DNA of 64,000 nucleotides, from positions 62,001 through 126,000 of the forward strand of contig VGDM01000006.1 in the NCBI GenBank assembly GCA_016869715.1. The letters run 5' to 3'. Made by a program: the position numbers and the translations under genes. The DNA is from Alphaproteobacteria bacterium. GTDB lineage: Bacteria > Pseudomonadota > Alphaproteobacteria > Acetobacterales > Acetobacteraceae. The notes beneath the pieces were generated by a model. It was not told the DNA's origin. It saw nothing but the letters and a program-made list of their open reading frames with translations, and did no database searches. This document shows, one piece after another, positions 54,118-63,366 of this stretch (position 1 is its first letter; every line of letters begins with the position of its first letter).

Positions 54118-54141
54118 TTGCAGGGTTGATCAGAGGTTCCC
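54073..54141. repeat. Small inverted-repeat element overlapping the NRDE gene 3' end
   Basis: GGGAACCTC (54073-54081) and GAGGTTCCC (54133-54141) bound a 69-base stretch. The same end sequence occurs at 15215-15230. This resembles a miniature inverted-repeat element or two solo ends of an insertion sequence. It contains no gene of its own. Confidence 0.4.
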
Positions 54142-54224
54142 CAACGTATTCGATTTGTCATGGCGTGAGCGCCCCAGGGCCCTCACGCCAGGCATTGCCA
54201 AGCCCCCTCGGCCTTGCCAAAAGG

Positions 54225-54268
54225 CTGTTATGAAAGCGTCATAAAACTGTTATAAAAGCGTCAAAAAA
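54225..54268 (+). promoter_or_regulatory. Double PHO box (four 11-bp direct repeats) and overlapping -10
   Basis: Four repeat units lie head to tail with an exact 11-base period: CTGTTAT (54225), GCGTCAT (54236), CTGTTAT (54247) and GCGTCAA (54258), separated by the four-base A-rich spacers GAAA, AAAA and AAAA. Each unit matches the PhoB half-site CTGTCAT at five or six of seven positions. TATAAA at 54251-54256 lies about nine bases after the first pair, as expected for a PhoB-driven -10. The ribosome site AGGAGGGG (54270-54277) and the first gene follow at once. Confidence 0.88.
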
Positions 54269-54285
54269 CAGGAGGGGAGCTTACC

Positions 54286-55317
54286 ATGTTCACCAGAAGA
54301 CTGGCTTTGGCGGCGATGGCGCTGGGGGTGCTCGGCTTCGGGCAAGCCGCGCAGGCGCAGGGCCAGCTCAATCTTTATTGCTCTGTCCAGAATGAATGGT
54401 GCCAGGCGATTGTCACGAACTTCCAGCGCGATGCGGGCGTCCGGGTGAATATGACGCAGCGCGGTTCGGGCGAAAGCCTGGCCGCCATCCGGGCCGAGGC
54501 ACAGAATCCGCGCGCTGATGTCTGGTTTGGCGGCACGGGTGATCCGCACCTTGCGGCCGCTGAGGAGAACCTGACCCAGGCCTATGAAAGCGCCAATAAC
54601 GCCCAATTGCAGCCCTGGGCGCTGACGCAATGGCGTCAATCCCAACAGCGCGCGATTGGTGTCTATGCCGGCGCGATTGGCTTCGGCATCAATACGGAAT
54701 TGCTGGCGCGCAAGAATATCGCGCGGCCCGCCTGCTGGGCGGATTTGCTGGATGCGCGCTTCAAAGGCGAAATCCAGATGGCCAATCCGAATTCATCGGG
54801 CACAGCCTATGTGGTCATTGCCACACTCGTTCAGATCCTGGGTGAAGATCCGGCCTATGATTATTTGCGCCGCCTGCATCCCAATGTGAATGCCTATACG
54901 CGTTCCGGCACCGCGCCCATCAAGGCCGTGGCGCGCGGCGAAACCGGTGTTTCGCTTTCCTTCGTGCATGATGCGGTGACGGAACGGAATGCCGGCTTCC
55001 CCGTTGCCTATGCAACGCCCTGTGAAGGCACGGGCTATGAGATCGGGTCCATGTCCATCATCCGCGGCGCGCGCAACCTGCCGCAGGCGCGGCGGTTTTA
55101 TGATTGGGCGCTGACCGCACCGGCGCAGCAGCTTGGCTTTGACGCGGGCGGGCAATTGCAAACTCCGTCAAACCGCGCGGCACCGCTGCCGCCCAATGCG
55201 CCGGACCTTTCAAAAATTCGTCTGATTGACTATGATTTCGCGAAATTCGGCCAGGCACCAGAACGCCGGCGCCTGATTGCGCGCTGGGATCGCGATATCG
55301 GCGCGCTGCCACGTTAA
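54286..55317 (+). CDS. Phosphonate/iron-type ABC substrate-binding protein, copy 1
   Basis: This 343-residue periplasmic receptor belongs to the AfuA/PhnS-like family. The signal peptide ends near AQAQG and the mature start is LNLYCSVQNEWCQ with Cys32 and Cys39, a C-x6-C pair shared by all three copies. Core segments are NPRADVWFGGTGDPH, PNSSGTAYVVIATLVQ, RLHPNVNAYTRSGTAP and EGTGYEIGSMSI. Two further Cys (ARPACWADLL and ATPCEGTGYE) are shared with copy 3. It is the first gene after the PHO boxes and is followed by two paralogues, a permease and an ATPase. Confidence 0.92.
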   Translation: MFTRRLALAAMALGVLGFGQAAQAQGQLNLYCSVQNEWCQAIVTNFQRDAGVRVNMTQRGSGESLAAIRAEAQNPRADVWFGGTGDPHLAAAEENLTQAYESANNAQLQPWALTQWRQSQQRAIGVYAGAIGFGINTELLARKNIARPACWADLLDARFKGEIQMANPNSSGTAYVVIATLVQILGEDPAYDYLRRLHPNVNAYTRSGTAPIKAVARGETGVSLSFVHDAVTERNAGFPVAYATPCEGTGYEIGSMSIIRGARNLPQARRFYDWALTAPAQQLGFDAGGQLQTPSNRAAPLPPNAPDLSKIRLIDYDFAKFGQAPERRRLIARWDRDIGALPR

Positions 55318-55334
55318 CGCTGGGAAAAAAGGCC

Positions 55335-56360
55335 ATGAACTCAACGCTTCGCCTGTTGGCCGCCTTCGCGGCCGTTGCCCTTTCTGCCTTGCCCGCTGCG
55401 GCGCAAGGCAACCTTACCATGGTATGCGCGCCGGCCGCTGATTGGTGTGAGGCGATAGCCGCCGGCTTTCAGCGCGATACCGGCATTCGCATTGCCATGA
55501 CGCGCAAATCCTCCGGCGAAATCCTGGCGCAAATCCGTGCCGAGGCGCAAAATCCGCGCACTGATATCTGGTTTGGTGGCTCGGCCGAGACGCATTTCTC
55601 CGCAGCCGAGGGCAATCTGCTGCAAATCTATACCTCGCCCAATATGGCGGGGCTGCATGATTGGGCGAAACGCGTGCATGCCTTGTCCGGCGAACGATGC
55701 GTTGGCGTTTCATCGGGTGCGATTGGTCTGGCCTGGAACCGGGAATTGATGGCGCGCAAGAACCTGCCTTTGCCGCGAAGCTGGGCTGATATGCTGAACC
55801 CAGCCTATCGTGGTGAGATTCAATTGCCCAATCCGAATTCTTCCGGCACGGCCTATACAATCATTGCCGGGCTGATCCAGCTTTGGGATGAGGATCGTGC
55901 CTTTGATTATTTGCGCCGCCTGCATCCCAATGTGAATGCCTATACACGTTCCGGCGCGGCACCGATGCAGGCTGTATCGCGCGGGGAGACCGCGCTTGCG
56001 GTCAGCTTCAATATGGAAGTCGCTTCCATGCAGCAGGCGGGGTTTCCGATTGATCTTGTCTATCCGTCTGAAGGTACGTCTTACGAAGTTGCCTGCATGT
56101 CCATCATGCGTGGCGCGCGCAACCTGGCGCAGGCGCGGCGCTTCTATGATTGGTATCTGACGCCGGCTGCGATGGATATCGGCCCCAAGGCCAATCAATG
56201 GCATGTGCCGGCGCATAAGGATGCCACACCTGATCCGCGCATCCCGGACCTGAGCCAAGTGAAGCTGATTGAGTATGATTTTGCCGCCTTTGGCGAGGGC
56301 AATCGCCGCAGGCAAATCCTGCAAAGATGGGAGAGGGAAATCGGTTCGCTGCCGCGCTAA
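55335..56360 (+). CDS. Phosphonate/iron-type ABC substrate-binding protein, copy 2
   Basis: This 341-residue paralogue keeps the C-x6-C start (Cys31 and Cys38 in MVCAPAADWCEA) and the core NPNSSGTAYTIIAGLIQ and RLHPNVNAYTRSGAAP. It differs around the ligand cleft: it lacks the second Cys pair of copies 1 and 3 and reads PSEGTSYEVACMS where they read PCEGTGYEIGSMS. It also begins GGSAETHFSAAEG rather than GGTGDPH. It may accept a different ligand. The start is 17 bases after copy 1. Confidence 0.9.
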   Translation: MNSTLRLLAAFAAVALSALPAAAQGNLTMVCAPAADWCEAIAAGFQRDTGIRIAMTRKSSGEILAQIRAEAQNPRTDIWFGGSAETHFSAAEGNLLQIYTSPNMAGLHDWAKRVHALSGERCVGVSSGAIGLAWNRELMARKNLPLPRSWADMLNPAYRGEIQLPNPNSSGTAYTIIAGLIQLWDEDRAFDYLRRLHPNVNAYTRSGAAPMQAVSRGETALAVSFNMEVASMQQAGFPIDLVYPSEGTSYEVACMSIMRGARNLAQARRFYDWYLTPAAMDIGPKANQWHVPAHKDATPDPRIPDLSQVKLIEYDFAAFGEGNRRRQILQRWEREIGSLPR

Positions 56361-56377
56361 AAATCCGGAGGTCAAGA

Positions 56378-57403
56378 ATGATCAGGCGCATCCTGGGGTT
56401 CATCATTGTGGTTATCATGGGCTTTTCTGCGCCGGTCTGGGCGCAGGGCAGCCTCAATCTCTATTGTTCGGCTACCATCGAATGGTGCCAGCCCATCGCG
56501 CGCGGGTTTGAACGGAAAACCGGCATTCGCGTGACACTCGCCCAAAAATCTACTGGCGAAATGCTGGCGCAACTCCGTGCCGAGGCGCGCAATCCGCGTG
56601 GCGATGTCTGGTGGGGTGGCACGGGCGATCCGCATGTCGCCGCCGGTGAGGAAGGGCTGACGCAAGCCAATGAAAGCCCGCGCATTGCCGAATTGCATGA
56701 ATGGGCGCAAGCGCAATGGCGCCAGACAGAAGGCCGCACGGTTGGCGTTTACGCAAGTGTGCTGGGCTTTGGCTTCAATACGGAATTGCTGACGCGCAAG
56801 AACCTGCCCGCGCCAACTTGTTGGGCGGATTTGCTGCGGCCTGAATATCGCGGCGAAATCCAGATGGCCAATCCAAATAGCTCCGGCACCGCCTATATCG
56901 TCATTGCTACGCTGGTGCAGATGATGGGCGAAGACCCGGCTTTTGAATTTCTGCGCCGGCTGCATGGCAGCATCAATGCCTATCCGCGGTCAGGCACCGC
57001 GCCCATTACGGCGGTGGCGCGTGGGGAGACGGCGCTGTCCATTTCCTTTGTCCACAACGCAGCGGAAGAACGCGCGGCAGGTTTTCCGGTGGGGCATGCC
57101 GTGCCGTGTGAGGGCACGGGCTACGAAATCGGCTCCATGTCCATCATCAAGGGCGCGCGCAATATGGCGGCTGCACAGCGCTTCTATCATTGGGCGCTGT
57201 CGGCCGAGGCGCAGCTTACCGCTTCCCAGGAAGCGAAGAAGCTGCAAACCATGGCCAATCGCCGCGTGCCGCTGACCGATGGCGCGCCGAATATGACGAC
57301 CGCGCGCATCATTGATTACGACAACGCCCACTTTGGCGCGAGTGCTGAGCGCCGCCGCCTGCTGGCGCGTTGGGATAGGGAGGTCGGCGCACTCCCGCGC
57401 TGA
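56378..57403 (+). CDS. Phosphonate/iron-type ABC substrate-binding protein, copy 3
   Basis: This 341-residue paralogue is closer to copy 1: C-x6-C at Cys30 and Cys37 (LYCSATIEWCQP), NPRGDVWWGGTGDPH, APTCWADLLRP and PCEGTGYEIGSMSI. The HPNVNAYTRSG segment has drifted to HGSINAYPRSG. The ATG at 56378 has GGAG at 56367-56370; the frame is open to 56327 inside copy 2 but without signal-peptide character. It precedes the permease gene by 12 bases. Confidence 0.91.
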   Translation: MIRRILGFIIVVIMGFSAPVWAQGSLNLYCSATIEWCQPIARGFERKTGIRVTLAQKSTGEMLAQLRAEARNPRGDVWWGGTGDPHVAAGEEGLTQANESPRIAELHEWAQAQWRQTEGRTVGVYASVLGFGFNTELLTRKNLPAPTCWADLLRPEYRGEIQMANPNSSGTAYIVIATLVQMMGEDPAFEFLRRLHGSINAYPRSGTAPITAVARGETALSISFVHNAAEERAAGFPVGHAVPCEGTGYEIGSMSIIKGARNMAAAQRFYHWALSAEAQLTASQEAKKLQTMANRRVPLTDGAPNMTTARIIDYDNAHFGASAERRRLLARWDREVGALPR

Positions 57404-57415
57404 AGCCCGTACCGC

Positions 57416-59617
57416 ATGTTCTTCGGCAGTAGCTTGTTTTTCTGGTTGATCGCAGCCTTGGGCACACTGATCTTGCCGTGGCATATGCACCAGGATGGCG
57501 TCAGCCTTGCGACACTTATCGGGCTTGGCTCAGAAGATGCGGAAGCCTCCTCTGCCTTTTGGCAAGCGCTGTATTTCGGCCGCTTCTGGTTCTGGCCAGT
57601 TATTTCTGGCTTGGCTTTGGCGCTACCCGGCGCGCTGCCTTTTGCCAATGCACGGATGCGTGGGCGGGTGCTGATCATCGCGGGTAGTTTTGGGTTATTC
57701 ACCATCATCGCCCAGGGAATCACGATTGGTATTCAAGGCTGGAATGTCCCTTTCCTTGAGGCAGCCTTTGGCGAATTAAAGGATCGGCAATTCGGCATGG
57801 GGCTTGGTGGCGCGCTTGGCTTTATCGGCTTTCTGGTGCTGCTGACGGATGGATTGGCGCTGCGCGGCTTTTTCAAAGGTGATCGCTTCATTGCCGGCGC
57901 TGTTGGTGTGCTGATCGCCTGTATCGTAATTTTCACCGCCTGGCCGGTCACCACAATCCTTGCGCAAATCTTCACGCCGCAGGGTGATCTGGGGGTTGCG
58001 GATGCCATGGCGGCACGCCTGTTTGATCGCAAGATTTGGGGGCTTGGCTGCGTTGCCTCCTCAGTGAACTGCGGCGTGTTTTGGAATACGCTGGTGCTGG
58101 CGACCTCTACTGCCACGGCGGCGACGCTGCTGGGACTTTGCTTTGCGCTGATTGTGACGCGCACCCAATTCCCCGCGCGTCGCGCCTTGCGGCTGTTGAC
58201 GGTGCTGCCCATCATCACGCCGCCCTTCGTAATTGGCCTGGGCTTGATCCTGATTTTTGGCCGATCCGGCGTTGTGAACCAATTGGCCGATAGCCTGTTC
58301 GGGCTGCAATTGGGACGCTGGATTTATGGCTTTGATGGCGTGTTGCTGGCGCAGGTTTTCTCCTTCACGCCAACCGCCTTTCTAGTGCTGATTGGCGTTG
58401 TGGAAGGTATTTCGCCGGCAATGGAGGAAGCGTCCTCAACGCTCCGCGCCAGTCGAATGCGAACCTTTCGCGCGGTGTCTCTGCCCCTGATGCTGCCGGG
58501 CATCGCCAATGCCTGGTTGGTGGTTTTTGTCGAAAGCCTCGCGGATTTTGGTAATCCCATTGTCTTGGGCGGGTCCTTCGGTGTACTGTCAACCGAGATT
58601 TTCTTCGCCGTGGTTGGCGCGCAGCAGGATTTTGGTCGCGCCGCCGTGCTGGCCGCGATCATGTTGGTGATTGCGCTTTGCGCCTTCATTATTCAGAGGG
58701 TTGTGGTTGGCAGCCGGTCCTATGTCTCGCTAACGGGGAAGGGCGATGTCGGGCTGCCGACGCCATTGCCAGCACCGGTGCAGCGCATCGCTTACGCTAT
58801 TGCGCTGCCTTGGGCGCTGCTGACCATCACGGTTTACACCATGGCGCTGGCGGGTGGTTTTGTGCGTGTCTGGGGACGGGATTGGACCCCGACCTTTTCC
58901 CATTTCCAGCGCGCCTTTGCGCTGGAATGGAGCCCGGCTGGCGCGCTGATATTCTCGGGCGGTGCCTGGCATTCGTTCTTTACCACCATCAGACTTGCAG
59001 CGATTGCGGCGCCCATCACGGCAGCGCTTGGGTTGCTTGCCGCCTGGGTGCTGTCGCGCCAGCGTTTTGTCGGGCGCACGGCCTTGGAATTCGCGCTAAT
59101 GCTGACTTTTGCCGTGCCCGGCACCGTGATCGGTGTTGCCTATATCCTGACCTATAATCTGCCGCCACTGGAAATCACTGGTACGGCGATGATCCTTGTG
59201 GCCTGCTTTGTTTTTCGTAATTTACCGGTCGGTGTGCGCTCCGGCGTTGCGGCGATGAGCCAGCTCGACAAATCCCTGGATGAGGCGGCTGTCACTTTGC
59301 GCGCTTCCACCTTCCGCAGCCTTCGCACCGTAGTGCTGCCGCTGCTGAAGCCCGCCATTGTCACAGCACTGGTTTATGCCTTTGTACGCGCCATGACGAC
59401 AGTTTCAGCGGTAATCTTCCTAGTCTCTGCTCAATATGAAATGGCAACGGTCTTCATCATCAACCGCGTCATCAATGGCGATTACGGGCTGGCCATCGCC
59501 TATTCCAGCGCAATGATTGTCTTGATGATGGCAGCCATTGGCCTGATCAATCTGCTGGTGGGCAACAGGCGTCTTGGCCGCCGCCAGACCGCCACACCGA
59601 TAAGAGGGCGCGCATAA
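57416..59617 (+). CDS. ABC transporter permease with two transport modules (AfuB/PhnU-V-like)
   Basis: This 733-residue membrane protein fuses two permease modules, each with an EAA loop: EEASSTLRASRMRTFRAVSL and DEAAVTLRASTFRSLRTVVL. An N-terminal block of about 170-200 residues with extra membrane segments lengthens it well beyond the usual 550-570 of phosphonate and iron permeases. It should form the pore for the three upstream receptors. It shares a one-base overlap with the ATPase gene. Ferric iron is an alternative substrate for the family, but the PHO box and phn genes favour a phosphorus compound. Confidence 0.9.
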   Translation: MFFGSSLFFWLIAALGTLILPWHMHQDGVSLATLIGLGSEDAEASSAFWQALYFGRFWFWPVISGLALALPGALPFANARMRGRVLIIAGSFGLFTIIAQGITIGIQGWNVPFLEAAFGELKDRQFGMGLGGALGFIGFLVLLTDGLALRGFFKGDRFIAGAVGVLIACIVIFTAWPVTTILAQIFTPQGDLGVADAMAARLFDRKIWGLGCVASSVNCGVFWNTLVLATSTATAATLLGLCFALIVTRTQFPARRALRLLTVLPIITPPFVIGLGLILIFGRSGVVNQLADSLFGLQLGRWIYGFDGVLLAQVFSFTPTAFLVLIGVVEGISPAMEEASSTLRASRMRTFRAVSLPLMLPGIANAWLVVFVESLADFGNPIVLGGSFGVLSTEIFFAVVGAQQDFGRAAVLAAIMLVIALCAFIIQRVVVGSRSYVSLTGKGDVGLPTPLPAPVQRIAYAIALPWALLTITVYTMALAGGFVRVWGRDWTPTFSHFQRAFALEWSPAGALIFSGGAWHSFFTTIRLAAIAAPITAALGLLAAWVLSRQRFVGRTALEFALMLTFAVPGTVIGVAYILTYNLPPLEITGTAMILVACFVFRNLPVGVRSGVAAMSQLDKSLDEAAVTLRASTFRSLRTVVLPLLKPAIVTALVYAFVRAMTTVSAVIFLVSAQYEMATVFIINRVINGDYGLAIAYSSAMIVLMMAAIGLINLLVGNRRLGRRQTATPIRGRA

Positions 59618-60672
59618 TGACCAATAAGGCCGCCGAAGTTCGGCTTGAAGGCATCGCCAAGCGCTATGGCAAGGTGGAAGCGGTGAAGCCGCTCGATCTG
59701 ATTGTTGAAGGCGGCACGCTAGTGACCTTGCTCGGCCCCTCGGGCTGCGGGAAGACAACGCTGCTCCGCATGATTGCCGGATTAGAACAACCAAGTGGCG
59801 GGCAGCTATTCATTGGTGGACGTGATGTGACGCTGCTTTCCGCCGGTAAACGCAATGTCTCCATGGTGTTTCAAAGCTATGCGCTTTTTCCGCATATGAC
59901 GGTGCTGGAGAATGTGTCCTACGGCCTGATATCCTCGGGCTTTGCAAAAAAGGAAGCCGTTGCGCGCACGGAAGCTGCTTTGGAAACCGTGGGCCTGCGT
60001 GGGTTTGGCGCAAGGCTGCCTTCGGAAATGTCGGGCGGGCAACAGCAACGTGTCGCGGTGGCGCGCGCCTTGGTCTTGGAACCGGCGGTGCTGTTGTTTG
60101 ATGAGCCACTTTCTAATCTGGACACGCGGCTTAGGCGCAGCATGCGGGAAGAAATCCGCGCCCTGCAACAGCGCCTTGGCCTGACCGTGGTTTACGTGAC
60201 CCATGATCAGGCTGAGGCTTTGGCGGTGTCCGACAAGATTGTTGTGATGCGCAATGCCGAAATCGCCCAAAGCGGCACGCCTGAGGCGCTGTATGCGAGC
60301 CCAGAGAATGTATTTGTTGCGACCTTCATGGGTGAGGCGAACCATGTGCGCGGCAGTATCGAAAGCATCGCCGGCGATACCGCACAGGTGGCGCTTGATG
60401 CGCTGAGGCTTACGCTGCTGCATCGTGGTCTGGGGGCTGGGCCTTGCGATGTGGTGATCCGGCCAGAGGCGATCCGGCTTGCCGATAGCGGCCCCGGCAT
60501 CGCCGGACAGATCGCGCGCGCAACCTATATGGGCGCGCATACGGAATACATGATTGCCACCCCGGTTGGAGAGCTTTTTGCAATCCATCCTGACCGGCTG
60601 CAGCGCCGCGCCGCCGGCGATGCCGTGATGGTTACGCTCGATCCGGAAGGGGTGGTTCTGGTCCGGCCATGA
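59617..60672 (+). CDS. ABC transporter ATP-binding protein (phosphonate/iron type)
   Basis: This 351-residue ATPase has Walker A GPSGCGKTT, signature EMSGGQQQRVAVARA, Walker B VLLFDEPLSNLD and a TOBE-like C-terminal domain (about residues 240-350). It energises the large permease encoded just upstream, sharing one base (TAATG) with it. Family members of this length serve iron, spermidine or 2-aminoethylphosphonate transporters. It is followed 74 bases later by phnD. Confidence 0.93.
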   Translation: MTNKAAEVRLEGIAKRYGKVEAVKPLDLIVEGGTLVTLLGPSGCGKTTLLRMIAGLEQPSGGQLFIGGRDVTLLSAGKRNVSMVFQSYALFPHMTVLENVSYGLISSGFAKKEAVARTEAALETVGLRGFGARLPSEMSGGQQQRVAVARALVLEPAVLLFDEPLSNLDTRLRRSMREEIRALQQRLGLTVVYVTHDQAEALAVSDKIVVMRNAEIAQSGTPEALYASPENVFVATFMGEANHVRGSIESIAGDTAQVALDALRLTLLHRGLGAGPCDVVIRPEAIRLADSGPGIAGQIARATYMGAHTEYMIATPVGELFAIHPDRLQRRAAGDAVMVTLDPEGVVLVRP

Positions 60673-60746
60673 TGAAAACCTTGCAGCGCGCGCACAAAGC
60701 CGCCACATCGGGAAACAAGACGAAACACCAGTATAGGGAGAGCACC

Positions 60747-61817
60747 ATGTTCCGTAAAAGCCTTGGCGCCATCGGCCTTGCCACGGCGCTTGTTACAGCC
60801 ACCGCCGGCGATGCCAGCGCGCAAATCGTCTGCGCCTTCCGTGGTTCCTTGGATGAGGCCTATTGCGATGCTGATCGCAATATGGTCGCCGATGTGCCCG
60901 CCGATGCGGCGCGGCAGCGAGACCCTTCCACGCTGGTCTTTGCCTATACGCCGGTGGAAGACCCTGCGCTTTACGCCACGCAATTCCGCCCGCTGCTTGA
61001 ATATCTCGGCCAATGCGTCGGGCGCCGCGTGGTTTATTTTCAGGTCACCAGCAATGCCGCGCAGGTGGAAGCCATGCGTTCGGGCCGGCTGCATATTGCG
61101 GGATTTTCCACTGGTCCCACAGCCTTCGCCGTGAATCTGGCGGGCGCTGTTCCCTTTGCCATCAAGGGCAATCCGGATGCTTTTGAAAGCTACCGCGTTG
61201 TGACCCTCGTGCGTGCCGATAGCCCGTTTCAATCTCTTGCTGATCTGAAGGGTAAGCGGGTTGCGCATACATCGGCCACATCCAATTCCGGCAATCTGGC
61301 ACCGCGCGCTTTCTTCCCGGGGCTTGGGCTGACGCCGGATACGGATTACCGCGTGGTCTATTCCGGTGGGCATGACCGCAGCGTCATGGGTGTGAATGCC
61401 GGCGATTATGATGCCGCGCCGGTGGCGTCAGACGTTTTCAACCGCATGGTCGCGCGTGGCCAGGTGCGGCGCGATAATTTCCGCATCATTTGGCAATCCG
61501 ATGCTTTTCCCACCTCATCCTTCGCGCTGTCGCATGACCTGAAGCCGGAATTGGCGGAGCGCATCCGCAAATGCTTCTTTGATTATCGCTTCCCGGAAGC
61601 TTTGCAGCGTGATCTGGGCGGCAATGATCGCTTCTGGCCGGCGACCTATTCCGAACATTGGGCGCCGGTGCGCGCTGTCGCGGATGCGGTGAATGCGCCC
61701 TATAACCGTGCGGCGTTTGATGCGGAAAGCCGACGCGAATTGGAGGCGGAACAACGCCGAAATCAGCAGCGCCAGCAACAGCAGCAGCAGGCCCCGGCAC
61801 CAGCGCGTCCTCAGTGA
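60747..61817 (+). CDS. phnD: Phosphate/phosphite/phosphonate ABC substrate-binding protein
   Basis: This 356-residue receptor has a signal peptide ending in DASAQ, a Cys pair after it ([15 protein letters not shown]), and the PhnD core: [39 protein letters not shown] and [16 protein letters not shown]. The last 25 residues form a Gln/Pro-rich tail ([14 protein letters not shown]) absent from typical PhnD. The ATG at 60747 has AGGGAG six bases upstream. No separate PHO box is seen before it, so it may be read from the upstream promoter. Confidence 0.92.
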   Translation: MFRKSLGAIGLATALVTATAGDASAQIVCAFRGSLDEAYCDADRNMVADVPADAARQRDPSTLVFAYTPVEDPALYATQFRPLLEYLGQCVGRRVVYFQVTSNAAQVEAMRSGRLHIAGFSTGPTAFAVNLAGAVPFAIKGNPDAFESYRVVTLVRADSPFQSLADLKGKRVAHTSATSNSGNLAPRAFFPGLGLTPDTDYRVVYSGGHDRSVMGVNAGDYDAAPVASDVFNRMVARGQVRRDNFRIIWQSDAFPTSSFALSHDLKPELAERIRKCFFDYRFPEALQRDLGGNDRFWPATYSEHWAPVRAVADAVNAPYNRAAFDAESRRELEAEQRRNQQRQQQQQQAPAPARPQ

Positions 61818-62584
61818 TGCACGCGGGCGCGATGCAGGGCCTGATTATCAAGGGCCTAGTCAAGGAATATGTCCCGGGCAAGCCGGTCTTGCGCGGGATC
61901 AACCTTGCCATTGCGCCGCAGGGCATCACTGCCGTCATCGGGCCTTCAGGCACGGGCAAATCTACGTTGCTTCGCAGCATCAATCGGCTGGTTGAGCCAA
62001 CCGCTGGGCAGATCCTGCTCAATGGGCAGGATCTTGTGCCCATGCGCGGGCGCGGTTTGCGCATGGCGCGCCGGCGCATCGGCATGGTGTTTCAGGAATA
62101 CAATCTGGTCGAACGGCTGAGCGTCATGGAAAACGTGCTCTCTGGCCGGCTTGGTTATGTCTCGCTCTGGCAGGCATGGATGCGGCGCTATCCGGAAGCA
62201 GATATCGCGCGCGCCTTTGCCTTGCTGGATGCCGTTGGCCTGCAAGAACAGGCGACGCGTCGCGCCGATGCGCTTTCCGGCGGGCAGCGCCAGCGCGTTG
62301 GCATTGCGCGCGCCCTGATGCAGCAGCCGGAATTGCTCCTGGCGGATGAACCGACATCTTCGCTCGACCCGCGCACGGCGGTTGAAATCATGGAATTGAT
62401 GACTGGGCTTTCCGCCTCGGCCAATGTGCCCTTGGTGGTGAATATCCATAATGTTGACCTGGCGCGGCGCTTCGCGCATCGCATCATCGGCATGGCAGGC
62501 GGTGAGATCGTGTTCGACGGCCCGCCCGAGGATTTGCAACCGGAACATCTCCGCCAGATCTATGGCGGTGAGGATTGGCTGTGA
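61817..62584 (+). CDS. phnC: Phosphonate ABC transporter ATP-binding protein
   Basis: This ATPase of about 255 residues has Walker [10 protein letters not shown], the Q-loop [10 protein letters not shown], the signature [16 protein letters not shown] and Walker [13 protein letters not shown]. The PhnC-specific [18 protein letters not shown] is present. It overlaps the phnD stop (TGATG). An alternative GTG start three bases earlier is possible. It pairs with the two PhnE permeases encoded downstream. Confidence 0.95.
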   Translation: MHAGAMQGLIIKGLVKEYVPGKPVLRGINLAIAPQGITAVIGPSGTGKSTLLRSINRLVEPTAGQILLNGQDLVPMRGRGLRMARRRIGMVFQEYNLVERLSVMENVLSGRLGYVSLWQAWMRRYPEADIARAFALLDAVGLQEQATRRADALSGGQRQRVGIARALMQQPELLLADEPTSSLDPRTAVEIMELMTGLSASANVPLVVNIHNVDLARRFAHRIIGMAGGEIVFDGPPEDLQPEHLRQIYGGEDWL

Positions 62585-63366
62585 GCGCCAGCACACTTCA
62601 CCGTCGCGCCTTTCCGCCGAATTGGGGCGCGCGCGCCACCGGGCTTGGCCTGGTGGTCTATGCAATTTATGCGCTCGCCCAATTGGACATTACTTGGGCG
62701 CGGCTTAGAATTGGCTTTGGCGAGGCCGGGCGCTTTATCGCCCGCATGTGGCCGCCCAATTTCTCCCGCGCGGAATTGCTGATTGAAGGCTTGCTGGAAA
62801 GCCTTCAAATCGCCGTAATTGCCTCTGCGCTTGGCATTCTGCTGGCACTGCCTCTCGGGTTGATGGCGGCACGCAACCTCGCACCATGGCCGCTGGCAGT
62901 CGCTACGCGTGGTTTCGTCGCCTTCTGCCGTAGCTTGCACTACGTGATTGTCGCGATCTTATTCGTCAAAGCCATCGGATTTGGCGCCTTGGCGGGTGTG
63001 GCAGCGCTGACCATCGCTTCCATGGGTTTCATCGCCAAATTATTTGCCGAGGCAATTGAGGAAATCTCCATGAAACAAGTGGAAGCCATTCGAGCGACAG
63101 GTGCGAGCTTCGGTGCCGTGCTGGTCTATGGTGTTCTTCCGCAGGTTGCATCGCGCTTCATTGGGTTTTCGCTTTATCAGTTGGATTCAAACCTACGCAA
63201 TTCAACTCTGGTCGGTATTGTTGGTGCCGGGGGAATTGGCGGGACGCTTTTCGCCGCCTTCAAGCGCTTTGATTATGATTTTGTTGCCGCCATTCTGCTT
63301 ACCATCATTGCGCTTATTTTTGTGGCCGAGCTAATTTCCGGCTGGATCCGGGCGCTCCTCCGATGA
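62581..63366 (+). CDS. phnE: Phosphonate ABC transporter permease
   Basis: This permease of about 261 residues has the PhnE segments [38 protein letters not shown] and the EAA-like [18 protein letters not shown], followed by [20 protein letters not shown]. The GTG at 62581 overlaps the phnC stop (GTGA). The short loop before the first transport segment ([14 protein letters not shown]) is typical. It forms a heterodimer with the next permease. Confidence 0.93.
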   Translation: MSASTLHRRAFPPNWGARATGLGLVVYAIYALAQLDITWARLRIGFGEAGRFIARMWPPNFSRAELLIEGLLESLQIAVIASALGILLALPLGLMAARNLAPWPLAVATRGFVAFCRSLHYVIVAILFVKAIGFGALAGVAALTIASMGFIAKLFAEAIEEISMKQVEAIRATGASFGAVLVYGVLPQVASRFIGFSLYQLDSNLRNSTLVGIVGAGGIGGTLFAAFKRFDYDFVAAILLTIIALIFVAELISGWIRALLR

